This document shows positions 39,701-48,748 of a stretch of 64,000 bases of DNA, one piece after another. This DNA comes from JAEUIE01 sp035430005 (GTDB lineage Bacteria > Planctomycetota > Planctomycetia > Gemmatales > HRBIN36), in assembly GCA_035430005.1 (NCBI GenBank), contig DAOMFV010000009.1:7734-71733 (forward strand). The letters are read 5' to 3'. A program made the translations under genes and the position numbers. Each line of letters opens with the position of its first letter. Position 1 is the stretch's first letter. Under the pieces are notes generated by a model, which was not told where the DNA came from, ran no database searches, and worked only from the letters and a program-made list of their open reading frames with translations.

Positions 39701-40730
39701 GCTTCTTGTGCGGGCCGGTCATCATGCCGAAACAATAGGTGTAATAGTTGTCGCGAAGCTTGGCAATGCGGGGTACCAAAGTCGAGAGCTTGACCGTTGA
39801 ATCGTAGCTCCCCGGCCCCCGGCCACTCATGGCTGAGGCCATGAGTACCGTGCCCGCCAACACGATACCCGCTTCCTTGACATACTCCTGGCGGAGGCTG
39901 GCGTTATCGGTTTCCAACCGTTGCAGCAGAATCTGAAGCGTGATTTCTCGTGATACATATCGACGATACTCGCCTGATAGATCGAGGTATTGAGGATCCC
40001 ATTCTCCGAAGACATAATTGGGCCGGCGATTGGCGGGATGCGAATGATCATAGCAGCGAGGATCGTAGGCCCATTCTTCGAGCCTTGCCAGATCGAACGA
40101 GGCTTCGTCGAGTAGATCGGCCGGTATCGCTTGCAAAATACTGATCGCTTCTTGAATTAGCTTCTGGTGTCGTCCGTTACCTACCCCGGCATCACGTAGA
40201 TAGACCGGAATCGGACGAAATCGCTCATGAGCATAAGGTTCGCCCAACCGCTTGTTTTCCAGCGTTGCTATCGGACGGTAGCCGAGGAAATCGTTGAGTT
40301 TATCGATCACTGCGGGGATGATCTTGTCCCTTTGTTCCCAATTGCCACCGGAAGCCAACAGGCACTCGATCATACGAGCAACGAAGAATGGCTGCAGAAG
40401 CTCGGAATCACTGAGATGGCCCAGAATATCTTTGTGAAAGGCTTTGTAGGCAGGTATGACATGGCCTGGCAGCAACGACAATACTGTTTTGGCCTGAGTT
40501 ACATCTTGAAATGCGCTGCCGCCCTGCGTTGCAACGATGTCGCATTGTTCCAACAGCCATTGGCACAACGTCAACCATGGTTGAACAGGATCAATTCCGG
40601 CAACAAAGGCCTGAGCCTGGTTCCAGGCCTTCTGAAAACGAGCGTCGGGTTTGCCATTGGAGAAGTTCAAATAACCAATGACTTTCAGCAGATCGATTTG
40701 ATCCCTCAGTGACGTCAGCCGTGAATCCAC
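36774..40730 (-). CDS. 1318-residue protein of unknown function
   Basis: A very long, mostly alpha-helical protein with no signal peptide, no clear membrane segment and no known catalytic motif that I can see. A moderate hydrophobic stretch (EAGIVLAGTVLMASAM, about residue 290) is too short to be a safe helix. The middle has a low-complexity acidic patch (about 660-705). The start is a GTG at 40730 with GGAG 10 bases upstream. It lies between the HEAT-repeat gene (29 bases upstream) and pyrG and may be co-transcribed with both. Helical repeats, as in a scaffold, are a guess only. Confidence 0.85.
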   Translation of the reverse strand: MDSRLTSLRDQIDLLKVIGYLNFSNGKPDARFQKAWNQAQAFVAGIDPVQPWLTLCQWLLEQCDIVATQGGSAFQDVTQAKTVLSLLPGHVIPAYKAFHKDILGHLSDSELLQPFFVARMIECLLASGGNWEQRDKIIPAVIDKLNDFLGYRPIATLENKRLGEPYAHERFRPIPVYLRDAGVGNGRHQKLIQEAISILQAIPADLLDEASFDLARLEEWAYDPRCYDHSHPANRRPNYVFGEWDPQYLDLSGEYRRYVSREITLQILLQRLETDNASLRQEYVKEAGIVLAGTVLMASAMSGRGPGSYDSTVKLSTLVPRIAKLRDNYYTYCFGMMTGPHKKRLEEESERLRQPFGGARQWLNQAITKHRAAQLQARHIAYFLTELSAQDAALDRLASTTPISDKFQVGISGLLSEIDIAIETNDLAKAAQFLVTLDEILHRGIECGALADPWNALGFHGQFPIFQSMEDAILDHRLIELCEIMESSFGLAGRVICEAAAAGQQEIAKQARKSAERLALWWDQYATFEVSDLPRVAGEESIHATLEVAEALAHWHQQGETTGDLAFWRQHLHRFKSASSFSIVVDVLLHRGDYAAVMALLINWLSHASEVPLEDGRQSYFDLMLHWTLEVLQSPKLKSSERWKLLKRFLDLLEANAEEYWDLSSIELKTDAPTSKDDNPYAAAYEGMEYRDSTDDGVEGSLADDEPTAQLGVDFPLESQSEAITQRIRFLAHVAHLWRLLARQAEQFEGQKNLHESLTSWWQTSVQQRERLMPLLQQIQNCVVPEPLGNQASMMEYDRQRNLKERVLEAGVSAALDVAMAERSLLSASYAMQKADVPSTDADDWERHAVQLENLTWRGKVNKISPRLEVFLKALRHVSLLYRPLDAGGQLEDIYKTRSAQTILRDLVTTLPRLGLVQDTYKVLMVVRDLERSQSVQGRVVTEFNRLFEFAMSGLTISVARSSTYWSPTPSPGKLVQLLDQLAKPFLVLWIDHSHSVRLSSLEAVHADEDWTELREFIRKFGSDLFHPKFMTLANLRAILSRGVNTYLDYLKEEAGLTHDDDPSAGTKLLNALQRNRISRDTAVRLLELVLKAIVENYEEYKDYNATTTQSDYGENLFRLVSFLRLKSTYERHLWNIKPLIWIHDSLAREGHDAAALLWKQSIVRMTADIARRHVEHLRELQAEHGMQLRTVADLVEEKLVAPLDVDRLTALVAPAVNELKETRLDKENESGRDLEVKFGALQSLLAAIDIQAKTTSGSGLDVPAWIRKLEQEGDFVFDQQSFEKALEVPFHAVSEADLEAQLTNWDVGHSETGLLPG

Positions 40731-40759
40731 GTTTCAACTTCTCCATAAGCACGATTCAA

Positions 40760-41440
40760 CTACTTCTTTATTTTACGCATGGCTTCTGTAATAACACGAC
40801 GAAGTTCCCGATCTGGATTACGTTCGGCCAGGAACGCCTCGAAAATGGGGATGGCTTCCTTAGCATCAGGGCCAATCGCCCCCAGAGCTTCAACAAAGCT
40901 GGCTTTGACAGTGTTCGTGTTGCGTTTCATCTGCTTGCCCTCTGATTGGTAGGCTTTGAGCAGATCGGGTACAGCATCTTTGGCATCGGGGCCGATCTTA
41001 GCCAAAGCCTCGGCAGCATGACGGCGTACCTGGTTATCCTTATCAGCCAAGGCTTCCTGAAGAACAGGGACGGCTTGCTTCCCATACTTGCTGAGCGAGA
41101 CGGAGGCGACAGTCATCACTTCCAGATCGCTATCGTTCATCGCCTTAGCTAAAGCGGCAATGGTCGGTTTCGCATCGCCTCCCACCACCCCCAGGGCCTC
41201 GGCGGCCCCACGGCGAACCAGTGCGTCACGATCTCGCTCAAGCAGATTAATCAAAGATGGTGCGGCTGCTTTGGCGGCCGACCCCATAATGGTGATCTGC
41301 TTGACCGCCTTACGTTTTTTGACCCCTTCATTGGTCTTCAGATCAATCAACAACTGTTTCAAGTCGGTGGAGTCGTCAGCACAAATGGGGAAAGGCACAA
41401 TCAACAAAAGGGATGCGAGTAAGACAAGGCAGTTCCGCAT
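40760..41440 (-). CDS. Exported HEAT-repeat protein
   Basis: 226 residues from the Met at 41440, which has AGGAG 8 bases upstream; Mets at 41446 and 41491 are less well placed. A signal peptide (MRNCLVLLASLLLIVPFPICA) is followed by about five HEAT/PBS-lyase-type repeats: AAAPSLINLLERDRDALVRRG, DAKPTIAALAKAMNDSD, QAVPVLQEALADKDNQVRRHA and so on, each with the Arg-His/Asp pattern at the turn. HEAT repeats bind other proteins. The downstream 1318-residue gene starts 29 bases later, so the two are probably made together. Confidence 0.85.
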   Translation of the reverse strand: MRNCLVLLASLLLIVPFPICADDSTDLKQLLIDLKTNEGVKKRKAVKQITIMGSAAKAAAPSLINLLERDRDALVRRGAAEALGVVGGDAKPTIAALAKAMNDSDLEVMTVASVSLSKYGKQAVPVLQEALADKDNQVRRHAAEALAKIGPDAKDAVPDLLKAYQSEGKQMKRNTNTVKASFVEALGAIGPDAKEAIPIFEAFLAERNPDRELRRVITEAMRKIKK

Positions 41441-41554
41441 GATCATTCTCCTGTAAGATTCTATTGTTTCCGATTTAACCCACGAATACAAGAAGAGTTA
41501 CGGAAAGAGAGTCGAAACAGTGCAAAAGCTCCGTGAACCTCAAGATCACCCCTG

Positions 41555-41560
41555 TATAAT
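41555..41560 (+). promoter_or_regulatory. Likely -10 box of the DUF1844 gene
   Basis: A perfect TATAAT, 28 bases before the ATG at 41589, in the gap between the divergent HEAT and DUF1844 genes. No good -35 hexamer is seen at the right distance, so activity would need an activator or a different sigma factor. Confidence 0.4.
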
Positions 41561-41588
41561 ACACTGTGAACCAGAGGAAGATACCAAG

Positions 41589-41957
41589 ATGAGCGATACC
41601 ACAAAGAAAATCATCATCGACGAGGATTGGAAGCAGGAAGCACAACAGGAAAAAGAGAGCCTGGAAGCTAAACTGGAACAGGAAAAAATCAAGAAACCGC
41701 CACCGTTACCGACCGCTTCGTTCGAGGTGTTGATCAATTCTCTGGCAATGCCGGCCATGCTGAATTTGGGCATGATCAGTATGCCCAACCATCAGCCCAA
41801 CCTCAATGAAGCGAAGTTCTACATCGATCTGCTCGAAGTGGTGGAGCAGAAGACCAAGGGCAACTTGGAAGTGAGCGAGCATAACACTTTGACGGCTTTG
41901 CTCTACGAACTACGCATGGCTTTCGTGTCTGCCACCCAGAATGCATCGAAGTCATAA
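41589..41957 (+). CDS. DUF1844 family protein
   Basis: 122 residues from MSDTTKKIIIDEDWK; GAGGAAG ends 8 bases upstream, which favours this start over the earlier one at 41520. A charged coiled-coil-like stretch (KQEAQQEKESLEAKLEQEK) is followed by the DUF1844 core (FEVLINSLAMPAMLNLGM, AKFYIDLLEVVEQKTKGNL, LYELRMAFV). The family is small, cytoplasmic and uncharacterised. The convergent birA gene ends 4 bases after its stop. A TATAAT lies upstream. Confidence 0.88.
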   Translation: MSDTTKKIIIDEDWKQEAQQEKESLEAKLEQEKIKKPPPLPTASFEVLINSLAMPAMLNLGMISMPNHQPNLNEAKFYIDLLEVVEQKTKGNLEVSEHNTLTALLYELRMAFVSATQNASKS

Positions 41958-41961
41958 CAGC

Positions 41962-42693
41962 TCAAGTTGTTACCAGTCTGGTCACCGCTTCAGGCTGGAA
42001 AGCAAATAATTTGCCTTCACTTTCAATGACAATCTCCTCCCACCGCAATGTGTGAAGAGTACCAACTTCTTGTTTGCCATGTGCTTCCAGATTGACTGAG
42101 TGTCCGACAAGACCGCTGTACTTTTTCCAAAGTTCCAGTATAGGCTCGGTCTTTCCGGTCACCAGGAGGGTAAAGAGTTGATTCCACTCTGATTGTAACG
42201 CCGAAAGCACTTCAGATCGGTTCAACACGTGTTTAGTAAAGTCCTGGAGCGAACCTGCTTGATGCACACTAGCGGCATGGAAATGCTGCACAGGCACATT
42301 GACATTCAGGCCGACTCCGACGACGAACCACTCTTGTCGTTGCTCCACCAGGATACCACTGACTTTCTTGCCATCAATGAGAACATCATTGGGCCACTTG
42401 AGTTGTGGCTTGATGGAAAGCGCCTTCTGAATGACTTGGCATACCCCCAGACCAGCCCAGATGGTCAACATCACCGGGCGGCGGATCGCCAGTTCGGGAT
42501 GAAGCAATATCGACATGTACAACGCTGATCCTGGTGGAGATACCCAGACATCACCTCGTCGACCTCGACCAGCGGTTTGTTCATCAGCAACCACCATCAG
42601 GCCATGATTCTTCTTATCGCCGGTATATGCCCAGGCAATATCGTTAGTGCTGGTGACCTGTTTCAAGTGTATCGTGTGTTGGCCAATTGGCAT
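41962..42693 (-). CDS. birA: Biotin--protein ligase without DNA-binding domain
   Basis: 243 residues from MPIGQHTIHLKQVTSTNDIAW; the start lies 5 bases after the nadC stop. It attaches biotin to the carrier domain of acetyl-CoA carboxylase and similar enzymes. The biotinyl-AMP loop GRGRRGDVWVSP and KWPNDVLIDGKKVSGILVE are both present, and a C-terminal SH3-like domain follows. The HTH domain that makes E. coli BirA a repressor is missing, so this is a group I ligase. It is in one operon with nadC. Confidence 0.95.
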   Translation of the reverse strand: MPIGQHTIHLKQVTSTNDIAWAYTGDKKNHGLMVVADEQTAGRGRRGDVWVSPPGSALYMSILLHPELAIRRPVMLTIWAGLGVCQVIQKALSIKPQLKWPNDVLIDGKKVSGILVEQRQEWFVVGVGLNVNVPVQHFHAASVHQAGSLQDFTKHVLNRSEVLSALQSEWNQLFTLLVTGKTEPILELWKKYSGLVGHSVNLEAHGKQEVGTLHTLRWEEIVIESEGKLFAFQPEAVTRLVTT

Positions 42694-42698
42694 AACTA

Positions 42699-43583
42699 TC
42701 ACTCTTGATAATCGAGCGCAATATCGAGTGCCGGGGCAGAGTGGGTCAATGCACCCACGCTGACACAATCGACCCCCGCCCTGGCAACCTCTCGCAAGGT
42801 TGCCAGGGTAATCCCTCCCGAAGCTTCCAGTCGGGTTTGCGAGGCTGTTCGGTTGCGTATGACAACAGCCTGACGCAGCATGTCAACTTTCATGTTGTCG
42901 AGCAAGATCACGTCAGGGTGTGCGGCCAAAGCCTCGTTCAATTGTTCAATAGACTCCACTTCCACCTCGACGATGACCTTGTGCCCCACCGCAGCTCTTG
43001 CCTGTTTGACTGCTTCGGCCAGCGGTGTGCCATGATGCCTGAGCCCGGCCAAGTGGTTGTCCTTGATCATGATGGCATCGAACAAGCCCATTCGGTGATT
43101 TTGCCCGCCTCCACAGCGGACAGCGTATTTCTCCAACACGCGCCAACCGGGTGTGGTCTTGCGTGTATCAAGCACCTGGCATTTGGTCTCTTTGACTTGT
43201 TCCACATACTTGCTCGTCTGGGTAGCAATACCGGAGAGCTTCTGCAGGAAGTTGAGGGCCATTCGTTCCACAGCCAGGACGCTACGCATCGAACCGGCCA
43301 TTGTGGCGATGGGCTGCTCTGGCTGAAGAACAGAACTATCAGCGGTTAGCAGTTCCAGTTGAAGTCTGGGATCAATAGCGCTACAAACCATCTGGATAAT
43401 GGGCGTTCCCGAGAGAACCCCAGGGGCCCGGGCAACAAAAGTTGCTTTACCCTTGAGGCTTTGCGGAATCACGGCCTGGCTGGTAATATCGCCTTCCTGA
43501 CCTAGATCTTCTGAAATACCAAGCCGAATAAGTTGCTGGGCTGCATGCTCTTCTGCCTGTCCGAATGGGATGGTTAACATCAT
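42699..43583 (-). CDS. nadC: Nicotinate-nucleotide pyrophosphorylase (carboxylating)
   Basis: 294 residues, normal length. It turns quinolinate and PRPP into nicotinate mononucleotide in de novo NAD synthesis. Typical blocks are EDLGQEGDITSQAVIP, MALNFLQKLSGIAT, DTRKTTPGWRVLEKYAVRCGGG and IMIKDNHL, ending with ASGGITLATLREVARAGVDCVSVGALTHS. NadA and NadB are not in the window. It is the first gene of a nadC-birA pair, and 233 bases of unassigned sequence separate it from the divergent ABC ATPase gene. Confidence 0.97.
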   Translation of the reverse strand: MMLTIPFGQAEEHAAQQLIRLGISEDLGQEGDITSQAVIPQSLKGKATFVARAPGVLSGTPIIQMVCSAIDPRLQLELLTADSSVLQPEQPIATMAGSMRSVLAVERMALNFLQKLSGIATQTSKYVEQVKETKCQVLDTRKTTPGWRVLEKYAVRCGGGQNHRMGLFDAIMIKDNHLAGLRHHGTPLAEAVKQARAAVGHKVIVEVEVESIEQLNEALAAHPDVILLDNMKVDMLRQAVVIRNRTASQTRLEASGGITLATLREVARAGVDCVSVGALTHSAPALDIALDYQE

Positions 43584-43816
43584 GAATCCAGGCTACTTTG
43601 AACAGCCTGGCCCTGCTTGCTTCCCTCGAAGCGATCTTTATGATGACACTGGCATCATACTCTTACAAGCCATTGACTTAGGATGTTTTATTCACTGGTT
43701 ACCCAGATGCACTGGGGTAATCGAACGAATTTCAGATGGGCTGCGTATAGCCTATATCTTCTCATCCTACGTTACGTTTACAAGCGGCTGGTCTGGGTTG
43801 CGTAAAGGGAAATCTC

Positions 43817-44755
43817 ATGGCGGAAAATACGACAGCAAAGAGTCAGGAAATCGTCGTCGAGACACGCAACTTGAGCAAAGTCTATCTCGACTTCTGGGGC
43901 CGAAAGAAGAAGCAGGCCCTCCGCTCTCTGAACCTCGACATCAAGAAGGGTGAAGTCTTCGGGCTGCTCGGGCCTAACGGTTCCGGCAAGACCACCACCA
44001 TCAAACTGCTTTTGGGGCTCTTGTTCCCCTCCGAAGGCGAAGGCCTGGTTTTCGGCAAACCGGGTACCAATGTTCAGAAGAATGAACGCATCGGCTACCT
44101 TCCTGAAGAGTCGTATCTCTACCGGTTTCTAACAGCTGAAGAAACGCTCGATTTCTATGGCCGCTTGTTTAACATTCCCGCCGATGTACGTCGCCAGCGT
44201 GCCGCTGAGTTGATTGACAAAGTCGGCTTGGCCAGGGACAAAAAGCGAACCCTGAAAGAATACTCCAAAGGGATGAGGCAGCGTATCGGTCTGGCGCAGG
44301 CGCTGATTAACGATCCTGACCTGGTTATCCTTGATGAGCCGACCTCCGGTCTCGATCCGATTGGCACCAAGTGGATGAAGAATCTCATTCTCGAACTGCG
44401 AAATCAAGGCAAGACGATCCTCATGTGCAGTCACCGCCTGGAAGATGTGCAGGATGTCTGCGACCGGATTGCCATTCTCTTCGACGGCGAGTTGCAGGAA
44501 CTGGGCTCCGTTGACAAACTGCTCGAAGTGGAAGAGATGGTGCAGTTGACTGCTCGCGGCATGAAGATAACTGATGGTCTACGCCGAGATCTCTCCGAGA
44601 TTATCAAAAAACACGGAGGCGAAGTGGATAAGCTCGATCATCCCACAACTACCCTGGAAGACCTATTCCTTCGAATCGTCGAAGACAGCAAGGCCCGTCC
44701 CGGCCGTCGCTACCTGCCGCCCGGCGAACGCAAGGCAGAGCACCAGAAGACCTAA
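43817..44755 (+). CDS. ABC transporter ATP-binding protein
   Basis: 312 residues with all nucleotide-binding motifs: Walker A GPNGSGKT (52-59), Q-loop region GYLPEES, signature SKGMRQRIGLAQAL, Walker B VILDEPTSGLDP and the switch His in MCSHRLED. The C-terminal 90 residues are a DrrA-like extension. The closest known types are exporters of the ABC-2 class. 233 bases upstream is free of convincing genes, with TTGACT at 43673 but no good partner -10. It heads the group with the 645-residue permease and the 651-residue protein; the gap to the permease is 54 bases. Confidence 0.94.
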   Translation: MAENTTAKSQEIVVETRNLSKVYLDFWGRKKKQALRSLNLDIKKGEVFGLLGPNGSGKTTTIKLLLGLLFPSEGEGLVFGKPGTNVQKNERIGYLPEESYLYRFLTAEETLDFYGRLFNIPADVRRQRAAELIDKVGLARDKKRTLKEYSKGMRQRIGLAQALINDPDLVILDEPTSGLDPIGTKWMKNLILELRNQGKTILMCSHRLEDVQDVCDRIAILFDGELQELGSVDKLLEVEEMVQLTARGMKITDGLRRDLSEIIKKHGGEVDKLDHPTTTLEDLFLRIVEDSKARPGRRYLPPGERKAEHQKT

Positions 44756-44809
44756 TACTTGGAACTACTTTTAGAGTTCGAAACCTGTCCACCCCCCATG
44801 TGAATAGCC

Positions 44810-46747
44810 ATGATGTTTGCAGCTTTTAATGTCGAAACAAACTTTCCAGACCTGCAACGCATGTGGGAATATGGCGAATTGTGGCTGCGCAAGGCTGGAA
44901 TAGGTTCTGTTATCATCCTCTTCATCTGGGGGCTCTGGTTCATCCTCAAAGCCGCCTTGCGCGACGGAAAGTGGGTTCCCTACGGCATCACTGGCCGCCT
45001 GGACTCCGAAGGTAGTGGAAATAACTGGCGGGCCCGAGTCTTCTGGATACTGCTAGGCTTAACCGGCATCTCTTTCGCCGTGGGATTGGCTTATTTCTTT
45101 TATCAATTGTTCGTAACCGGCGACTTTTTCGATCCTTTTGACATCGTCAAGAAGGACAATACCCCGGTTACTCTCATCACACACGCCATCATCAACTTTT
45201 TCTGTGGTCTGGCGCTATTAACTCTCTCGATTGAATTCCTGTTTGATGTCTTTCGTTTCAGCCCCAGACGACTCGTTGCCATTGCCCGTTTCAGCATCAA
45301 AGAAGCGATACGACGAAAAGTACTCTGGGTGTTTCTCATTCTTGGCGTGGTGATTCTCTTTGCCAGCTGGTTCATCACCACAGATAAGAAGGCAGACCAA
45401 TGGCAGCAGTACATTAATCTGGTCTTTTACGTTGTCACCACCATGGTACTGGTCACGACAGGTATCTTGGCCTGTTTTAGCCTGCCAACCGATATCAAAC
45501 AACAAACCATCTTTACTGTGGTGACCAAGCCTGTCCAGAAGCTCGAAATCATGCTGGGACGTATCCTGGGCCTGGTATTCCTGATGACGCTGATTCTTTT
45601 CATCGCTGCTTCAATCAGCCTGATTTATGTCGCGCGTGGAGTAGACCCGGAAGTAGCCAAGACTATTCGTGCCCGCAATGTAGCTAATGGCGCACTTCGA
45701 TTCAGAGAGATAGATGAGCAGGGTAAAACCATTTTTGCTGAGCGGGGAAGAAGTAGTATTGGCCGTGTATGGGAGTACTTCCAATACCTGGCAGGCGGAA
45801 CTTCACAAGAGGCGATCTGGTTTTTCCCAAATCTTCCGGCTGAAATCGCCAGGCAAGACAAAGTCTTGGTGGAATCCACTTTTGATATCTTCCGCACCAG
45901 CAAAGGCGGCGATAAGGTGGAAGAAGGCGTTCCCGTTCAGTTCTATTTCGTGAACAGTAAGAAATGGAATAATAAGTTTGAAGAGTATCGCAATGCGCGT
46001 GATCCTAAAACCGGCCTCCCGCTGACACCAGACGAGAAAGCTCGGAAGTTCGGTTACTATGAACTCCCAAAACCTGCAAGGGTCTATGACGAAGGTGAGC
46101 CAACCAGGGTCTCCTTCCCGGGCAGTATCATGGCCGACAGCCCCCCGGGAGCTGTCCTCGAAGTTCACATCAATTGTAGAGCCAGTTCACAGTACCTTGG
46201 TGTAGCTGAGCGGAATCTGTACCTCTTGCTGCAAGAAGGAAACTGGGTCTGGAATTTTTATAAAGGCATGATCGGAGTTTGGTTCTTCATGATTCTGGTG
46301 GTCATTCTCGGCACGGTGCTCTCGACGTATCTGAATGCCCCCATCAGCCTCTTGGTGACCATCCTTATTATTATTCTGGGACAACCTGCCATCTTAAAAT
46401 ACATCGATGAACAGGCGCAACCAGATGATCCCGTTAATCGTCCGGGAGGCCGCGTCTTTGAGTCTGCATATCGTCTGGCCAACAAAGAGAATATGGTCAC
46501 CCAATTGCAAGATTCTACTGCAACTCGTGCAGTCGTTGCGTTGGATAGTTCAACACGCTATTTCTTTAAGCTGATCCACGCTGCTTTGCCAGATGTTGAT
46601 ATTTACGATCGCAAATTGTTTGTTGCGGAAGGATTTAGCATACCCATGAATGAAATGATTGCGGCTTTCCTAAGACTTGTGATGTACTCGTTCCCCTTAC
46701 TGTTGCTGGGCTACTTCCTGCTTAGCGGACGTGAAATTGCAAACTGA
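44810..46747 (+). CDS. Large ABC-2-like permease
   Basis: 645 residues. Membrane segments are visible near residues 32-48, 80-105, 125-150, 180-200, 215-235, 255-280 and then, after a roughly 180-residue soluble part (with DPKTGLPLTPDEKARKFGYY), at 480-500, 510-530 and 620-640. The coupling-type motif KVLWVFLILGVVILFASW is preceded by IARFSIKEAIRRK, as in ABC-2 permeases, and PTDIKQQTIFTVVTKPVQKLEIMLGR fits the intracellular coupling helix. It follows the ATPase gene by 54 bases. The substrate is unknown. Confidence 0.85.
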   Translation: MMFAAFNVETNFPDLQRMWEYGELWLRKAGIGSVIILFIWGLWFILKAALRDGKWVPYGITGRLDSEGSGNNWRARVFWILLGLTGISFAVGLAYFFYQLFVTGDFFDPFDIVKKDNTPVTLITHAIINFFCGLALLTLSIEFLFDVFRFSPRRLVAIARFSIKEAIRRKVLWVFLILGVVILFASWFITTDKKADQWQQYINLVFYVVTTMVLVTTGILACFSLPTDIKQQTIFTVVTKPVQKLEIMLGRILGLVFLMTLILFIAASISLIYVARGVDPEVAKTIRARNVANGALRFREIDEQGKTIFAERGRSSIGRVWEYFQYLAGGTSQEAIWFFPNLPAEIARQDKVLVESTFDIFRTSKGGDKVEEGVPVQFYFVNSKKWNNKFEEYRNARDPKTGLPLTPDEKARKFGYYELPKPARVYDEGEPTRVSFPGSIMADSPPGAVLEVHINCRASSQYLGVAERNLYLLLQEGNWVWNFYKGMIGVWFFMILVVILGTVLSTYLNAPISLLVTILIIILGQPAILKYIDEQAQPDDPVNRPGGRVFESAYRLANKENMVTQLQDSTATRAVVALDSSTRYFFKLIHAALPDVDIYDRKLFVAEGFSIPMNEMIAAFLRLVMYSFPLLLLGYFLLSGREIAN

Positions 46748-46770
46748 CGACTTAACCAAGAGCCCCACCC

Positions 46771-48726
46771 ATGGCCACTGCATACCAACGAATCAGGCAA
46801 CGCAAAGTCTTTTATCTTCTCGCCATCGTCTTGCTTTTGGGCACAGCCTATGCCCACAAGTTGCTCGTTATTGATCGCGCAGCTAGCCGCTACGACATCA
46901 GTGAAACCAACCTCGGCAAGGTGGACATGGGCGGCTCGATCTCCCGGTTTGTTCTTTCCAGCTTCCGGGGGCCGCTCGTCTGCGGTCTCTGGTGGGAAGT
47001 TAACAGCCTCCAGGATAAGCATGATTACAAGCAACTCGAACTTATTCTGACGGCCTTAACTAAATTGCAACCTCACTACAAAGGGCCATGGCAATATCAG
47101 GGATGGAATCTAGCCTACAATGTCTCTGTTGAATTTGATCGTATTCAGGACAAATACTTTTACGTCTCCAAGGGATTACGCTGGCTGGCCAACGGGGAAG
47201 AAGTTAATCGGCTGAAACTCTTTGATCCAAACAGTCCAGATGAACTTCGTACGATTGGTGACCCCGAGATGCGGTCACTCGTTGGACAATATCTCTCTGG
47301 AAAGATGTACTTCGCTGACGAAAAAGATACCTATCGGCCTCTCCTGCATCTCAGCTGCATCCCACTGTATCAACGACTTCCTTCTTCTCTTAGAAATAAT
47401 CCAGAAAAACTCGAGCAGTTCAAATCACAGTATCCTCGCTTTGTCAGACGCGTTCGAAAGCTGCAAAACATTCCTGAGGGCGATGATGATACTCTCAATC
47501 GTGATCTTCTGGCTTTTCTTGAAGAATACAAGGATGTCCCCTGCCTTTGGAAAGATGATGATGGTGGCGGCTTGAAGCTCGCAAACGACCCATGGCCGCG
47601 TTGGCCCAACATGGCAGATCGTGAACACATTGGCAAAGTGGCAGACAAAGAAATCTACCAGGACGGATTGGACATCGCGCGAATGTGGTATGAGTTCTCA
47701 ACGGAAATGCTGCCTCCTCCGAAGACCGAACTATCTGAAGATGTCTCACCACAAGAAAGCAAATACACCCGCGTGCATAAGCACATGCACAGCATGGTTT
47801 TCCGCGCAAAACCAGCGCAGACGCAGGCTAGAAGCGCCGTGGAACTGTACAGTGAAGGCTGGCCTGAAGAGGCACAGATCACCGCGGAAAAAGCCAACTC
47901 CATGTGGCACGAGTTGGGAATTGCCTGCAATCTTGACCAGCCACAATCGAAGATAGCCGAACTGACCGCAAAAGCCAAGCAGTTCATGGATAAGTACAAG
48001 GAAAATGCCGAGGAGCAGAGAGGACCGTCTATCTTCTTGAAAGACACCAATCCGTCTGAATACGAAAATGCTTTGAAGAACTACAAGGCACTTGTCTTCA
48101 TGAGCAACTGGGCCAGATTGCGAAAGACTTGCCGATTCGATTACTGGATGGAGACAACAGGATTTCTCAAGACTGATGTTTACCGCGAAGCCGCACGGTC
48201 TAAGTACGTTGCCGAAGAAAGATACTCCGATTGGCCGGTTTCAATCGCAAATTATCAGCGCGCCATTGGGCTACTAAGTATCGGATTCCGGAAGCCCATG
48301 GAGGTTCACGATCAATTGGCTTTGCGGCTGTCCTTGCTGGCTCCTGGATTTCCTTCGGTGCTTATCCAGGTAACGCCGACTGTGAGCAACCAACTGTCCG
48401 TCTATGGCACTGATGAAACGGTACAACGTGATTTCCTTGATCTTCAGGAGAAGTACATGCGTACCATCGCACGAAACCTGGCTCCCGCCCGGCTTCAAGC
48501 AGAGTACCATACCTGGGTCTTGAAACAGGCGCTTAGCAACAGCTTGTTGACGGCAGCAACTCCATATAGTCTCTGTTTTCCTTCCATCTTCATACCCAGC
48601 GATGTGGTAGTTAATATCGACTGGGTCGAAGATCTGGTAGAAAACGAGCGCGGACCATTCGATGACCTCATCTCGCCTTCGGTTAAGGTAGACAGAACAC
48701 GAGACAAGATATCAAACAAGAAATAA
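46771..48726 (+). CDS. Single-pass protein partnered with the ABC system
   Basis: 651 residues. One membrane helix (about 13-32, VFYLLAIVLLLGTAYAH) is followed by a long external region without known domains; its helical, TPR-like spacing (LTALTKLQPHYKGPWQYQGW, WLANGEEVNRLKLFDP) is suggestive only. It lies 23 bases after the permease, so the three genes form a unit. A strong intrinsic terminator follows. No enzymatic motif is seen. A role as an external partner of the transporter is inferred from position. Confidence 0.75.
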   Translation: MATAYQRIRQRKVFYLLAIVLLLGTAYAHKLLVIDRAASRYDISETNLGKVDMGGSISRFVLSSFRGPLVCGLWWEVNSLQDKHDYKQLELILTALTKLQPHYKGPWQYQGWNLAYNVSVEFDRIQDKYFYVSKGLRWLANGEEVNRLKLFDPNSPDELRTIGDPEMRSLVGQYLSGKMYFADEKDTYRPLLHLSCIPLYQRLPSSLRNNPEKLEQFKSQYPRFVRRVRKLQNIPEGDDDTLNRDLLAFLEEYKDVPCLWKDDDGGGLKLANDPWPRWPNMADREHIGKVADKEIYQDGLDIARMWYEFSTEMLPPPKTELSEDVSPQESKYTRVHKHMHSMVFRAKPAQTQARSAVELYSEGWPEEAQITAEKANSMWHELGIACNLDQPQSKIAELTAKAKQFMDKYKENAEEQRGPSIFLKDTNPSEYENALKNYKALVFMSNWARLRKTCRFDYWMETTGFLKTDVYREAARSKYVAEERYSDWPVSIANYQRAIGLLSIGFRKPMEVHDQLALRLSLLAPGFPSVLIQVTPTVSNQLSVYGTDETVQRDFLDLQEKYMRTIARNLAPARLQAEYHTWVLKQALSNSLLTAATPYSLCFPSIFIPSDVVVNIDWVEDLVENERGPFDDLISPSVKVDRTRDKISNKK

Positions 48727-48748
48727 CGCTTCACCTGGAATACCTTTT

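Noticed and set aside
43584..43816. Promoter for the ABC operon from TTGACT at 43673
   Set aside because: No acceptable -10 box lies at 16-18 bases distance; the site is unsupported.
43570..43953. 127-residue plus-strand reading frame before the ABC ATPase
   Set aside because: It overlaps both nadC and the start of the ATPase gene, has no Shine-Dalgarno, and its last third is a frame shadow of the ATPase.
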